A DNA stretch of 41,157 nucleotides, taken from NCBI GenBank assembly GCA_964370845.1, contig CAYJLB010000015.1, positions 1-41,157 of the forward strand. The letters are read 5' to 3'. Position 1 is the first letter of the stretch, and each line of letters begins with the position of its first letter. This stretch comes from CAYJLB01 sp964370845 (GTDB taxonomy: Bacteria > Bacillota > Clostridia > Oscillospirales > Ruminococcaceae). The notes beneath the pieces are model-generated. The model was not told the origin of the DNA. It was given only the letters and a program-made list of their open reading frames with translations, and searched no databases. Made by a program: the position numbers and the translations under genes. Positions 32,642 through 40,878 of this stretch are shown one piece after another.

Positions 32642-33619
32642 TTATTCCCCACACTTCTCCATAAATCTAGCATATGCATCTTGTAGTTCTTTCGCAGTGT
32701 CTTCAGGGCAAGTAGGGTTGCAATGTGCCCACGCACCAGTTTCACTTGACGCATTAAATTTAATTTTATCCGCAGAACGCATTGGCGGATAAAAAGCAAT
32801 GTGAAAACGGAATTCTTTGCTATAATCTTCGCTGTTCACAGGGGCATTGTACATACACATCATATATGGAAATTGCATATTAAACAAGCTATCCAAAGTG
32901 CCCGACGCTTCTTTTAAAGTCTTTGCAAGAGCAATTCTTTCTTCTTCATTAAATTCGGTAATATACTGTTTTTGTGAGTTTGCCATAATATAAATTCCGT
33001 AAGGATATTCACAAAAGTAAGGTAAAAACACTGTAAAATGCTCATTTTTAAATATAATTCTGTCCCCAGCATTTACTTCATTTTCAAGCCAGTCAGCAAA
33101 CAATGATTTTCCATGTTCTTGATAATATTCCTTAGAAGAATCAATTTCAAGTTCAACTTTTTTAGGAATAAAAGGATAGCCATAAATTTGTCCGTGTGGG
33201 TGAGGCATTGTTACTCCAACAGCTTCCCCTCTATTTTCAAAAATAAATATGTATTTAATCTTTTCATCTTTACGAAGTTCTTCAAATCTTTCTCCCCAAA
33301 GGTCAACCAATTTTTTTAAGTGGTCAACAGGAAGTTCAGGAACTGTAATCGTATGGTTTGAAGAATATAGGATAACCTCACACTTTCCATAACTATCAGC
33401 AGTTTTGAAAAAATCGTTTGCAATATCATCAGGTACAGGTGGGTTTTGTGATAATGCAGGGAAATCGTTGTTATACTTTAATACGTCATACTCCTCAGGA
33501 ACATTCCCACTTCCTGGGCAGAAAGGACACCAATCTTTAGGCATTTGCGGTCTGCCTTGCCTATGAGAAGCAATCATAATCCAGTCTTTAGTTAACGGAT
33601 GCCATCTTAATTCAGCCAT
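32642..33619 (-). CDS. galT: Galactose-1-phosphate uridylyltransferase
   Basis: GalT exchanges UMP between UDP-glucose and galactose-1-phosphate. The active-site HPHGQ, which carries the nucleophilic histidine, follows GVTMP. Zinc ligands are in CPFCPGSG, and the later FRFHIAFYPPMRS region matches the class I (E. coli-like, short) enzyme. The 325-residue length is right. AAGGGGA precedes the ATG. It lies 45 bp after galK and before galE. Confidence 0.96.
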   Translation of the reverse strand: MAELRWHPLTKDWIMIASHRQGRPQMPKDWCPFCPGSGNVPEEYDVLKYNNDFPALSQNPPVPDDIANDFFKTADSYGKCEVILYSSNHTITVPELPVDHLKKLVDLWGERFEELRKDEKIKYIFIFENRGEAVGVTMPHPHGQIYGYPFIPKKVELEIDSSKEYYQEHGKSLFADWLENEVNAGDRIIFKNEHFTVFLPYFCEYPYGIYIMANSQKQYITEFNEEERIALAKTLKEASGTLDSLFNMQFPYMMCMYNAPVNSEDYSKEFRFHIAFYPPMRSADKIKFNASSETGAWAHCNPTCPEDTAKELQDAYARFMEKCGE

Positions 33620-33664
33620 TTAATAAATCCCCTTTACAAAATAAAATACAAAATAAAAACTAAT

Positions 33665-34936
33665 TTACAGGATTATTTCACAACCACCTGTAGGTCTAAT
33701 ATTTAAAACGTGGCATTTATCTTTTTCGAGTAGATTTTCCATCGATGTTTTAAAACTTTCAACCTTTTCGTTGGGAACAAAAGCTTGTAATGTTCCAGCA
33801 AAACCGCCACCGTGAACACGATAACCGCCGTCTTCTCTAAGTAATTCCTCACATAAAGCAAGGATAATCGAACAAGCTTGTTCTTGTGGGTTTGTGGTTA
33901 CATAAACATTTTGCAAGTACATATAAGAAGAATGTCCTGACTCCACAACCAATTTATTGAATAATTTATAATCTTTATTGTTTAACGCCGCAACTTGTGC
34001 AGTAACTCTATCATTATCACCAAAGAAGTGAATTCCGCGTAAAACTGCTCTATCACCAGCAATTTCTCTCAAAACTTTTAGGTTTGCATAAAAATCTTTA
34101 GGGTCAACTTGTCTTAAATAGTCTTTTCCAAAGAAATTCGCAACTTTTCTCATTTCAACAGTAATGTCAGCATATTCGTCCGTTAAATCTGCATGGTCTA
34201 CACAGCTATCAATAATGCAAAGTTTGTAATCTTCACTCATTCCAGCAACTTTTTCAATTACAGGATTTTCTTTATCAGCAAAATCAACAGTGATAATTCC
34301 ACCGACGGAAGAAGCCATTTGATCCATAAGACCACAAGGTTTTCCAAAATAAACATTTTCAGCATATTGACCTATTTTAGCAATTTCAACTGGATTAACT
34401 TCACCTTTTGCAAAAAGTGAATTCATCATATTCCCTACCAATACTTCATAAGCTGCGGAGGAAGAAAGTCCCGAACCACCTGGCACATTTGAAATTGTAT
34501 ACGCATTAAATCCGTGTAAATCATAGCCCATTTCTTTAAAACGAGCCGCAATTCCTTTTACTAAAGAAAAAGATTTTCCATATTCATCTTCATTAGCTTG
34601 AAGTGAGTTTATATCAACAATATCGGCCTTATGACCTTCTGATTTAATGTTAATTGTATTGCTATCATTTGGCACAACAATACCAATAATATCATAATTT
34701 ACAGAAGCACAAAGCACTCTACCAAGTTGGTGGTCAGTGTGATTTCCGCCGATTTCCGTTCTTCCAGGAGCAGAGAAAATTCTAAATTCCTCACAAGGTT
34801 CAAAAGTCTTGTTATATCCGTCAATTGCATAAAGAATTCTATCTGCATAATTTTTAGCTTCATCATTTTTACAACCATAAATTTTTGCTAAAGCTAAATC
34901 CAATTCCCCATTTTTAATTTGCAAAGAAGTTATCAT
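33665..34936 (-). CDS. galK: Galactokinase
   Basis: GalK phosphorylates galactose with ATP at C1, entering the Leloir pathway. GHMP-kinase motifs are present: FSAPGRTEIGGNHTDHQLGRVL (galactose-binding), NVPGGSGLSSSAAYEVL (ATP loop) and GGGFAGTLQAFV near the end. The 423-residue length is typical. The ATG at 34936 is 9 nt after AAGGA; an ATG three codons earlier overlaps it. It is first in the operon, from a promoter that diverges from the AraC gene. Confidence 0.96.
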   Translation of the reverse strand: MITSLQIKNGELDLALAKIYGCKNDEAKNYADRILYAIDGYNKTFEPCEEFRIFSAPGRTEIGGNHTDHQLGRVLCASVNYDIIGIVVPNDSNTINIKSEGHKADIVDINSLQANEDEYGKSFSLVKGIAARFKEMGYDLHGFNAYTISNVPGGSGLSSSAAYEVLVGNMMNSLFAKGEVNPVEIAKIGQYAENVYFGKPCGLMDQMASSVGGIITVDFADKENPVIEKVAGMSEDYKLCIIDSCVDHADLTDEYADITVEMRKVANFFGKDYLRQVDPKDFYANLKVLREIAGDRAVLRGIHFFGDNDRVTAQVAALNNKDYKLFNKLVVESGHSSYMYLQNVYVTTNPQEQACSIILALCEELLREDGGYRVHGGGFAGTLQAFVPNEKVESFKTSMENLLEKDKCHVLNIRPTGGCEIIL

Positions 34937-35008
34937 TAATACCATTCCTTTTCTTATGTAAAATAATATATTTGTTTCAGTACATTAAACTGTTATCTGT
35001 TTATATTC

Positions 35009-35037
35009 ATTGTAAACTAAAAAAACAAAAAATACAA
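35009..35037 (-). promoter_or_regulatory. Promoter of galK-galT-galE
   Basis: On the minus strand TTGTAT (35037-35032) and TACAAT (35014-35009) are 17 nt apart. The less-than-perfect hexamers suit an activated promoter. It is divergent from the araC-type promoter, 32 nt away, so an AraC protein could act on both. Confidence 0.6.
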
Positions 35038-35068
35038 TGAATTTTTGTTTCAAGAACTTGTAATTATG

Positions 35069-35097
35069 TTGCAATTTTATAAAAAGTATGATATAAT
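35069..35097 (+). promoter_or_regulatory. Promoter of the AraC-family regulator
   Basis: TTGCAA (35069-35074), a 17-nt spacer and TATAAT (35092-35097) lie 55 nt before the GTG start. Confidence 0.7.
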
Positions 35098-35151
35098 TTA
35101 TACTAGTATTTTTGCTAAATTATTTTACATTTTACTTGGAGGTTAGCTTTC

Positions 35152-36045
35152 GTGGAGGATTACAAATATTCCTATAGATCAAAAAATAATGAAGACTTAT
35201 CTATTGCAGTTTATCGTGCGGGTTTTCAGCGTTGTCCCCCTAATTATAATATGCAAAATATAAATCGTGATCATTTTCTAATCCATCATATTGTGAAAGG
35301 TAAAGGTTCTTTTACAGTAGATTCTACAACATACGATTTAGTTGAGGGTGATACTTTTATAGTTTTTCCGTTTACTGAAGTTTCATATTGTGCCGACGGT
35401 GACGACCCGTGGGAATATTATTGGGTAGGTTTTAACGGAAGTGATGCACAAATTTTACTAAATAAAACGGACTTTACACTTGAAAATCCTGTTATAAAAT
35501 ATGACTTTAAAGGAAAACTCAAAAACGCACTTTTGAATATTTATAACGCTCGTGGAAATGATATTTGCGATAATATTCATATGGCTGGTTATTTATATAT
35601 AGCACTTTCTTTGATAATAAAAAAATCTACAATGATTTGCGAGAGTAGCACTCATACTAAATACGCAAGAAAAGCTACAACTTATATAACTTACAACTAT
35701 TCCTCCCAAATCACTGTAAACGATATTTCAACTTACGTCGGTGTGAGTAGAAGTCAGCTTTATCGTATTTTTATGGAAGTTTACGGTGTTTCACCTATTA
35801 AATATCTTACCGATTATCGCGTAAGACAAGCTTGTAATATGATTAAAAACACCAATTTCCCAATTAATACAATTGCAACCTCTGTTGGTTTTGCGGACAG
35901 CCTTTATTTTTCAAAAGCTTTTAGAAAATCTAAGGGGATTTCCCCAAAAGAGTATAGAAAAACTCTCCTTAAACCTAATAGCGATTTGGATTTACAAGAT
36001 GAAACTAATGTGGTTATTGAAAATATTAACGATGAAATCGAATAA
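35152..36045 (+). CDS. AraC-family transcriptional regulator
   Basis: A 297-residue regulator with an N-terminal cupin-type sensor (residues 1-130: FLIHHIVKGKGSFTVDSTTYDLVEGDTFIVFP split over the strands) and a C-terminal pair of helix-turn-helix motifs (ITVNDISTYVGVSRSQLYRIFMEVYG and TNFPINTIATSVGFADSLYFSKAFRKSKGISPKEYR). The layout matches the MsmR/RafR-like regulators of alpha- and beta-galactoside use. The start is GTG, 9 nt after TTGGAGG. It diverges from galK, which makes it the likely activator of the galactose operon. Confidence 0.9.
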   Translation: MEDYKYSYRSKNNEDLSIAVYRAGFQRCPPNYNMQNINRDHFLIHHIVKGKGSFTVDSTTYDLVEGDTFIVFPFTEVSYCADGDDPWEYYWVGFNGSDAQILLNKTDFTLENPVIKYDFKGKLKNALLNIYNARGNDICDNIHMAGYLYIALSLIIKKSTMICESSTHTKYARKATTYITYNYSSQITVNDISTYVGVSRSQLYRIFMEVYGVSPIKYLTDYRVRQACNMIKNTNFPINTIATSVGFADSLYFSKAFRKSKGISPKEYRKTLLKPNSDLDLQDETNVVIENINDEIE

Positions 36046-36057
36046 AAAATGCACAAA

Positions 36058-36098
36058 AAACTGTAGGGAACAACATAATTGTTTCCTACAGTTTTTTT
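36058..36098 (+). terminator. Terminator of the AraC-family gene
   Basis: A 16-bp stem (36058-36073 with 36079-36094, one G-U pair) with loop CATAA is followed by a run of T. Confidence 0.9.
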
Positions 36099-36137
36099 GC
36101 ATTATTATAAATATAATTTGACTACTCCCGACCCGAC

Positions 36138-36288
36138 GGTTACAAAGTAATAGTCTTATCAATTGATAAACGCGGGCATGTCAGTGGCGACACGCAACAA
36201 AAGCATAATCACCACTACCTTCAACCTCGCGGTTACAAAGTATTAGTCTTATCAACTTAAAAACGCGGGCATGTCAGTGGCGACACGC
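36138..36288. repeat. Two GC-rich direct repeats of about 58 nt
   Basis: Copy A (36138-36195) and copy B (36231-36288) match at 54 of 58 positions, with a 93-nt period; weaker similarity extends on both sides. The shared 3' half, ACGCGGGCATGTCAGTGGCG, is unusually G+C-rich for this window. Copy B forms a perfect hairpin AGTGGCG-ACA-CGCCACT (36276-36292), which copy A has lost by base changes. The repeats sit between the AraC terminator and the end of the ydbC-like gene, whose stop codon overlaps the hairpin. No ORF accounts for them. Confidence 0.75.
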
Positions 36289-36290
36289 CA

Positions 36291-36539
36291 CTAGAGCATT
36301 TGTTCTTCGTCAATATCGTCTTGATATTCGCCGTTTAAAATACTTTTTAAAGCTTCAATATCTTCCTCAGTAAGAGTGATACCTTTGCCCATTCTTGCGT
36401 GGTCAGGCGACCATTCTCTAAGATCGTATTTTGGTTCTCTTTCATTCCAGCTAACCATATTTAGTTCTTTAGTCCAACCTTTAGCATTTTCTGATAAAAT
36501 ACCAAGATTTTGTGTAATTTCAAATTTTAATTCTGCCAT
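36291..36539 (-). CDS. YdbC/PC4-like single-stranded DNA-binding protein
   Basis: An 82-residue protein matching the YdbC branch of the PC4 family: NLGILSENAKGWTKELNMVSWN, PKYDLREWSPDH and MGKGITLTEEDIEALKSIL. These small dimers bind single-stranded nucleic acid; the bacterial role is not well defined. AAGGGA lies rather far before the ATG. It is the third of three minus-strand genes with the flippase and deoD. Confidence 0.82.
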   Translation of the reverse strand: MAELKFEITQNLGILSENAKGWTKELNMVSWNEREPKYDLREWSPDHARMGKGITLTEEDIEALKSILNGEYQDDIDEEQML

Positions 36540-36569
36540 AATTGTATAAAATCCCTTCTTTGATTAAAA

Positions 36570-37283
36570 TTAGTCTTTTGGACAAACTGCATTAAGAGCA
36601 ATTTCCATCATTTGAGTGAAAGAAGTTTCTCTTTCAGCGCTTGTTGTAGATAAACCTCTTAGCGGACAATCAGAAATTGTCATAATTCCAAGTGCATTTT
36701 TGCCAAGTCTAGCAGCATTCATGTAAAGTCCAGCAGCTTCCATTTCAACAGCTAAAACTCCCATTTTTTGCCATTTTTGTAAGCACTCAGGGTCATCATC
36801 ATAGAATGTATCACTTGATAATAAATTACCAACATGATAAGTTGCTCCAAGTTTTTTAGCTTCGTTAACTGATTTTTCAAGCAATTCATAAGAAGCAATA
36901 GGAGCATATTCCCCTGTTAAATTATATTGTTTTGCAAAATTTGAATTCGTACAAGCACCTTGCCCAATAACAATATCTCTTAAATTAATATGGTCGCTAA
37001 TAGCACCAGCAGAACCAATTCTAATAATATTTTCTACATCATATTGAGTGTAAAGTTCATAAGAATAAATTCCAATTGAAGGAATTCCCATTCCGCTACC
37101 TTGTACAGAAACTTCTTTTCCATTGTAAAGCCCTGTATAACCGAACATATTTCTTACTGTATTATAACATTTTACCTCAGTTAAATATGTTTCAGCAATA
37201 AATTTTGCTCTTAATGGATCTCCTGGCATTAAGACGGTTTTTGCGATTTCTCCTTTGTTTGCGCTGATATGAGGTGTTGACAT
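36570..37283 (-). CDS. deoD: Purine-nucleoside phosphorylase, DeoD type
   Basis: DeoD splits purine nucleosides with phosphate to free bases and (deoxy)ribose-1-phosphate for salvage. The hexameric-type signatures are clear: MPGDPLRAKFIAETYL, GSGMGIPSIGIYSYEL, RIGSAGAI and the VEMEAAGLY loop that holds the ribose, with the catalytic Asp in TISDCPLRG. The ATG at 37283 is 8 nt after GGAG; another ATG two codons upstream is too close. It starts 13 bp after the flippase gene and is probably co-transcribed with it. Confidence 0.95.
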   Translation of the reverse strand: MSTPHISANKGEIAKTVLMPGDPLRAKFIAETYLTEVKCYNTVRNMFGYTGLYNGKEVSVQGSGMGIPSIGIYSYELYTQYDVENIIRIGSAGAISDHINLRDIVIGQGACTNSNFAKQYNLTGEYAPIASYELLEKSVNEAKKLGATYHVGNLLSSDTFYDDDPECLQKWQKMGVLAVEMEAAGLYMNAARLGKNALGIMTISDCPLRGLSTTSAERETSFTQMMEIALNAVCPKD

Positions 37284-37296
37284 ATACATCTCTCCT

Positions 37297-38730
37297 TTAC
37301 TTTATAAGTGGTATTTTTTTGACAATTCTTTCCGGTAATAATGCCCTCGCAGCTTTTCGCATTGCTGGGAAATTCAACAATACTATGAATACAAAGCAAA
37401 TTATTAATGGAATATAAGCAAAACTGCCTAGCAGTATTACAGACAACATCATACAAATTAATAAAAAAGTATTTATAATAATTTTTCCAGGTAAATACTT
37501 AAACTTACTGAATTTTTGTATGTCTTTCATTCTTAAAATGAAAACTAATAAGTAACAAATTAAAGTTGCAAGGGAAGCACCGTTAATGCCCATAATTGGT
37601 ATTAACAAAAAGTTTAAAGCTATATTCAAAGCCGCTCCCACAAAGCTTGTTACAAATGAATTAATAGTCTTTTTTGTAGCGGCATAAATGCTTCCCAAAA
37701 AAGAGCTAAAACATGTAAAAACTGTGGATACAATTAAAATTGGCGAATATAAATATGCTTCACTAAAATCTGCGGAAACTAAAATGTTTGTGATAGGGAC
37801 AATAAATAATATTAATCCACCAGCTAAAATATACAAAAATGATGAGTTTGAGTCAAAAACATTCTTGTAAAAACGTTGTTTCCCAGCCTTATCGTGTTCA
37901 GTTATCGCTGACATATTCCAAGCTTGATTGAACATAGCATAAACAGCGGTTACAATGGTTGGAATTTTATAAGCAACTGTGTATAAACCGTTTTGCTCAG
38001 CCCCTAAAAAATGTTCCACAAAAAACCTGTCCGAAACATTTGTTACCCACCACATCACCGCAGCGGGAATGAGTGGAGTTGAAAATTTTATCATTTGCCG
38101 TGCTAAATTTGCACTATAATATTTTGTCGATAAAGCAGCATATAACTGCGCCTTAAAAAATAAAAACACAACAGAAATTAAGTCGGATAAAATAATTGCA
38201 GTTAAATATCCCGTTACTCCAAACTGAAAAACAAGCAAGAAAGCAAGGTTTAAAGCAATCATTGAAACCGTAGTAATTAAGCCGTTTATAGCATAAAGTT
38301 TAACCTTTTTTATCGCTCGAACATACTCAACAAAAACAAGTTTTACTCCCGCCACAACTAAATATAAATAAAAGAGCATTTCAAAGCCTTGTACATATTC
38401 AATTTGCAAAATAAAAGGCATGAAACAACTAAAAAGTAATATTCCTAAAAAAGTTATTACAAGTCCAGTAGTAAAAACATAGTTGCTCTTATATTTACTG
38501 TTTAGTCCAAATCTAATTACAGCCTCCGCCACTGAAAGAGTGATAAATGGTATCAACAAATTCGCCATTTGTATGACTAAATCAACGGTGCTGTACTCAG
38601 CGGTAGTGAGTGTTCTTGTGTATAATGGCAAAAGAAAAAATATCAAAATTTTTGAACTAAACGAACCTATTGAAAAAATCAACGTATTTGACATTAGGGT
38701 CGAATAGGGATTTTTTTGTTTTTTCTCCAT
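37297..38730 (-). CDS. Wzx-type polysaccharide flippase
   Basis: A 477-residue membrane protein with about 12-14 helices, from the MOP/PST superfamily (oligosaccharide flippases). The N-terminal LMSNTLIFSIGSFSSKILIFFLLPLYTRTLTTAEYSTVDL pattern, with its helix 1-2 Gly/Ser and PLYTR motif, is characteristic. Such proteins move lipid-linked sugars across the membrane. No glycosyltransferases adjoin it. A -10-like TATAAT at 38803-38798 lies 70 nt upstream without a good -35; the rest of the 38731-38892 spacer is plain A/T-rich sequence. Confidence 0.85.
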   Translation of the reverse strand: MEKKQKNPYSTLMSNTLIFSIGSFSSKILIFFLLPLYTRTLTTAEYSTVDLVIQMANLLIPFITLSVAEAVIRFGLNSKYKSNYVFTTGLVITFLGILLFSCFMPFILQIEYVQGFEMLFYLYLVVAGVKLVFVEYVRAIKKVKLYAINGLITTVSMIALNLAFLLVFQFGVTGYLTAIILSDLISVVFLFFKAQLYAALSTKYYSANLARQMIKFSTPLIPAAVMWWVTNVSDRFFVEHFLGAEQNGLYTVAYKIPTIVTAVYAMFNQAWNMSAITEHDKAGKQRFYKNVFDSNSSFLYILAGGLILFIVPITNILVSADFSEAYLYSPILIVSTVFTCFSSFLGSIYAATKKTINSFVTSFVGAALNIALNFLLIPIMGINGASLATLICYLLVFILRMKDIQKFSKFKYLPGKIIINTFLLICMMLSVILLGSFAYIPLIICFVFIVLLNFPAMRKAARALLPERIVKKIPLIK

Positions 38731-38892
38731 AATATATTTAAAAATTTTCCTTTTAATAAATTAATTAGCATACTTATTTCAAGAAGCTAACATTTTTATT
38801 ATATCACAAAATTTCAAAAAATAAAAGTATTTAAAACAAATTTATAGTAATTTTATTTATTTTTTTCATTTTGTATTTTAAGACAACAAATT

Positions 38893-39915
38893 TTATTCAG
38901 CTAAAACATAAGCTAAAATCAATTTATAAGTATCCATTACAGCTGAAATATGAGTTCTTTCCGAACCGTGAGAAGCATGAATTCCAGGGCCGATTAAAGC
39001 ACCTTTAATGTCATTTCCACCGCGTAAAGCTGCACTTGCATCAGAACTGTACATTGTAAAAATGTCAATTACATAAGAAATGTCATTTTCTTTTGATAGA
39101 TTAACAAGCTTTGTAATCATATCATAATCATAAGGGCCAGAACCATCTTTTGCACAAATGCTAACTGCAAATTCATTTCCTTCTAGCTCTTTTCCGATAC
39201 AGCCCATATCAACAGCTAAAACTTCACTAATTTCCTTTGGAATATAGCAAGATCCATGTCCAACTTCCTCATAAACTGAAATTACAAATACTAAATTATG
39301 AGCAGGCACAATATTTTTCTCTTTAAGTTCTTTTAAAACTGCATAGAAACAAGCTACACATTGCTTATCATCTAAAAATTTTGACTTAACAAAACCGCTT
39401 TCAGTAATTACAGTTTTTGGGTCAATTGCAATGAAATCCCCGTTGCAAATTCCAAGTTTTTCCACATCTTCTTTAGTTTTTACAACTTCATCAATTCTAA
39501 TATTCATAGTTTCGATATTGCGTTCTAAAGTGCGCGCGTCTTTATAAACGTGAGCAGCAGGAGAGTTAGAAAGGACTGTTCCCGTGTAAGTTTTTCCCTC
39601 ACGAGTATAAATTTTGCAGTATTCACCATCGTAATTTGCCAGCATTGTTCCACCAAGTGTTTCAAAAGCAAGAGTTCCATTTGCATTGATGCCTCTAACC
39701 ATTAATCCCAAAGTGTCAATATGCCCTAAAACTCCAATAGTTTTGTCGGATTTTCCCTCAACATATATTTGAAGATTTCCTTTTTGAGTAATTTCAGTTC
39801 TGTAACCAAGGGCTTTCGCTTCGTCCTCGAGAAATTTTATACATTCTTTGTGGTAGCCAGTAGGGCTATCAATTGCAAGCATTTTTTTAGTTATATCCAG
39901 TAAATATTTTTCCAT
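38893..39915 (-). CDS. M42-family metallopeptidase
   Basis: A 340-residue di-zinc aminopeptidase-like enzyme of peptidase family M42. The ligands and catalytic residues appear as H65 (LGHIDT), D182 (LDDKQ), E216-E217 (YEEVGHG), D236 (AVDMG) and H316 (GIHASHGSERTH). Substrates in this family are peptide N-termini, often acidic residues. It has no signal and is cytoplasmic. GGACGG lies before the ATG. It has its own promoter. Confidence 0.92.
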   Translation of the reverse strand: MEKYLLDITKKMLAIDSPTGYHKECIKFLEDEAKALGYRTEITQKGNLQIYVEGKSDKTIGVLGHIDTLGLMVRGINANGTLAFETLGGTMLANYDGEYCKIYTREGKTYTGTVLSNSPAAHVYKDARTLERNIETMNIRIDEVVKTKEDVEKLGICNGDFIAIDPKTVITESGFVKSKFLDDKQCVACFYAVLKELKEKNIVPAHNLVFVISVYEEVGHGSCYIPKEISEVLAVDMGCIGKELEGNEFAVSICAKDGSGPYDYDMITKLVNLSKENDISYVIDIFTMYSSDASAALRGGNDIKGALIGPGIHASHGSERTHISAVMDTYKLILAYVLAE

Positions 39916-39948
39916 TTTGACCGTCCTTTATTAAGTTTTATGTTAGAA

Positions 39949-39977
39949 ATTATATCATAAATCATATGATTTTACAA
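39949..39977 (-). promoter_or_regulatory. Promoter of the M42 peptidase gene
   Basis: On the minus strand TTGTAA (39977-39972), a 17-nt spacer and TATAAT (39954-39949) lie 34 nt before the ATG. Confidence 0.7.
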
Positions 39978-39993
39978 TAGCATTTACAAAAAA

Positions 39994-40452
39994 TTAATAC
40001 TCTAATGTAAGTTGGAAAATAAGTAAATCTGCATTTTTTTCCAGCAAAGTAAAACCAAATTTTTCAGCAATGTGAATTGTGACCTTTTGTTTTGGCGAAC
40101 ATTCAATAATCAATTCTGTTATTTTTCTTTCTTCAGCCATTTTTATCAATTCTTTAGTTATCGCTGTAGCAATGCCCTTCCCCCAGTAATTTTCTCCAAT
40201 TATCCAACCTATTTCAAAAGCATTTTCTTTAAAAGGTGCAAAAATAGCGTGGCCAATTACGGTGTTATTATATTCAATTGCATAAACCCGTGGATTATCT
40301 CCCATGCCAAATTTCTTGATGAAATTAGTAGTTTTTTCTAGTGAAAATACAGGTTCAATGTACTGCATAACTTTCTCGCTAGATAAAACTTTATATAAAT
40401 CATCAACATCATCTAGCGAAAATTTTCTTATAATAATTTTTTCAAGTTCCAT
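39994..40452 (-). CDS. GNAT-family acetyltransferase (RimJ/RimL-like)
   Basis: A 152-residue acetyltransferase. IIRKFSLDDVDDLYKVLSSEKVMQYIEP at the start and EIGWIIGENYWGKGIATAITKELIKMAEER with the acetyl-CoA loop belong to the RimL-like GNAT_3 group, whose substrates include protein N-termini and small amines. AEKFGFTLLEKNADLLIFQLTLEY closes the fold. GGAG lies 6 nt before the ATG. Its substrate is not known. No promoter was clearly seen, and it follows the small gene at 40516-40686 across a strong terminator. Confidence 0.85.
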   Translation of the reverse strand: MELEKIIIRKFSLDDVDDLYKVLSSEKVMQYIEPVFSLEKTTNFIKKFGMGDNPRVYAIEYNNTVIGHAIFAPFKENAFEIGWIIGENYWGKGIATAITKELIKMAEERKITELIIECSPKQKVTIHIAEKFGFTLLEKNADLLIFQLTLEY

Positions 40453-40466
40453 TTATTTCTCCGTAC

Positions 40467-40510
40467 AAAAACACACTTTCACTATGTTTTTTTAGTAAAA
40501 GTGTGTTTTT
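40467..40510 (-). terminator. Terminator of the 56-residue protein gene
   Basis: AAAAACACACTTT (40467-40479) pairs with AAAGTGTGTTTTT (40498-40510), with a short further helix beyond one mismatch. In the minus direction it ends in a T-run. It lies 5 nt after the stop of the small gene. Confidence 0.85.
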
Positions 40511-40515
40511 ATTAT

Positions 40516-40686
40516 TTATTCTTCATCACTATCATCTGAATTTATATACATTTCTTCAGTTTTAAGTTGTGCTTCTTTTAATTTTTCAGTAATATCGGAT
40601 AGTGCGTTTGTTGTAGCTTCTAATACTTCCACAGCGGTTGCCATTCTACCAGCTAAATGAAAGTACATTGCTTTATAATCAGGTAT
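40516..40686 (-). CDS. Small 56-residue protein with an apparent AUA start
   Basis: An open frame too short for most gene callers. It reads (M)PDYKAMYFHLAGRMATAVE, then VLEATTNALSDITEKLKEAQ and a highly acidic tail NSDDSDEE. The first ten residues match the small 'PDYKxxY' proteins I recall from Clostridia, whose function is unknown. A perfect AGGAGG sits 7 nt before an ATA codon (40686-40684), exactly where the family's initiating Met would fall. No ATG, GTG or TTG is in frame at a usable distance; the first in-frame ATG is 25 nt from the AGGAGG. The helix pattern suggests a coiled coil. It lies between a tRNA array and its own terminator. Confidence 0.65.
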   Translation of the reverse strand: MPDYKAMYFHLAGRMATAVEVLEATTNALSDITEKLKEAQLKTEEMYINSDDSDEE

Positions 40687-40728
40687 TTGTTCGCCTCCTA
40701 TATATTAAAATTATTTTACATAGTATAC

Positions 40729-40762
40729 AAAACAACGCCCTTACAAAGTAAAGACGTTGTTT
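40729..40762 (-). terminator. Terminator of the tRNA array
   Basis: AACAACG (40731-40737) and CGTTGTT (40755-40761) enclose an inner hairpin CTTAC-AAA-GTAAAG. In the minus direction, T's follow. It lies after tRNA-Trp, the last gene of the minus-strand array. Confidence 0.75.
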
Positions 40763-40779
40763 GTTGTCGAATTTCGACT

Positions 40780-40855
40780 TGGCAGGGGCAACAAGAATCG
40801 AACTCGTGGCACGCGGTTTTGGAGACCGCTGCTCTACCTGCTGAGCTATACCCCT
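40780..40855 (-). tRNA. tRNA-Trp (CCA)
   Basis: A complete 76-nt cloverleaf on the minus strand. The anticodon stem GCGGT/ACCGC encloses the loop CTCCAAA with anticodon CCA. Acceptor AGGGGTA pairs with TGCCCCT and the CCA end is encoded. Confidence 0.95.
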
Positions 40856-40878
40856 ATAATATTTAATTAAAATATAGT

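Noticed and set aside
36138..36288. CRISPR array
   Set aside because: There are only two repeats of about 58 nt with four mismatches and no cas genes nearby.
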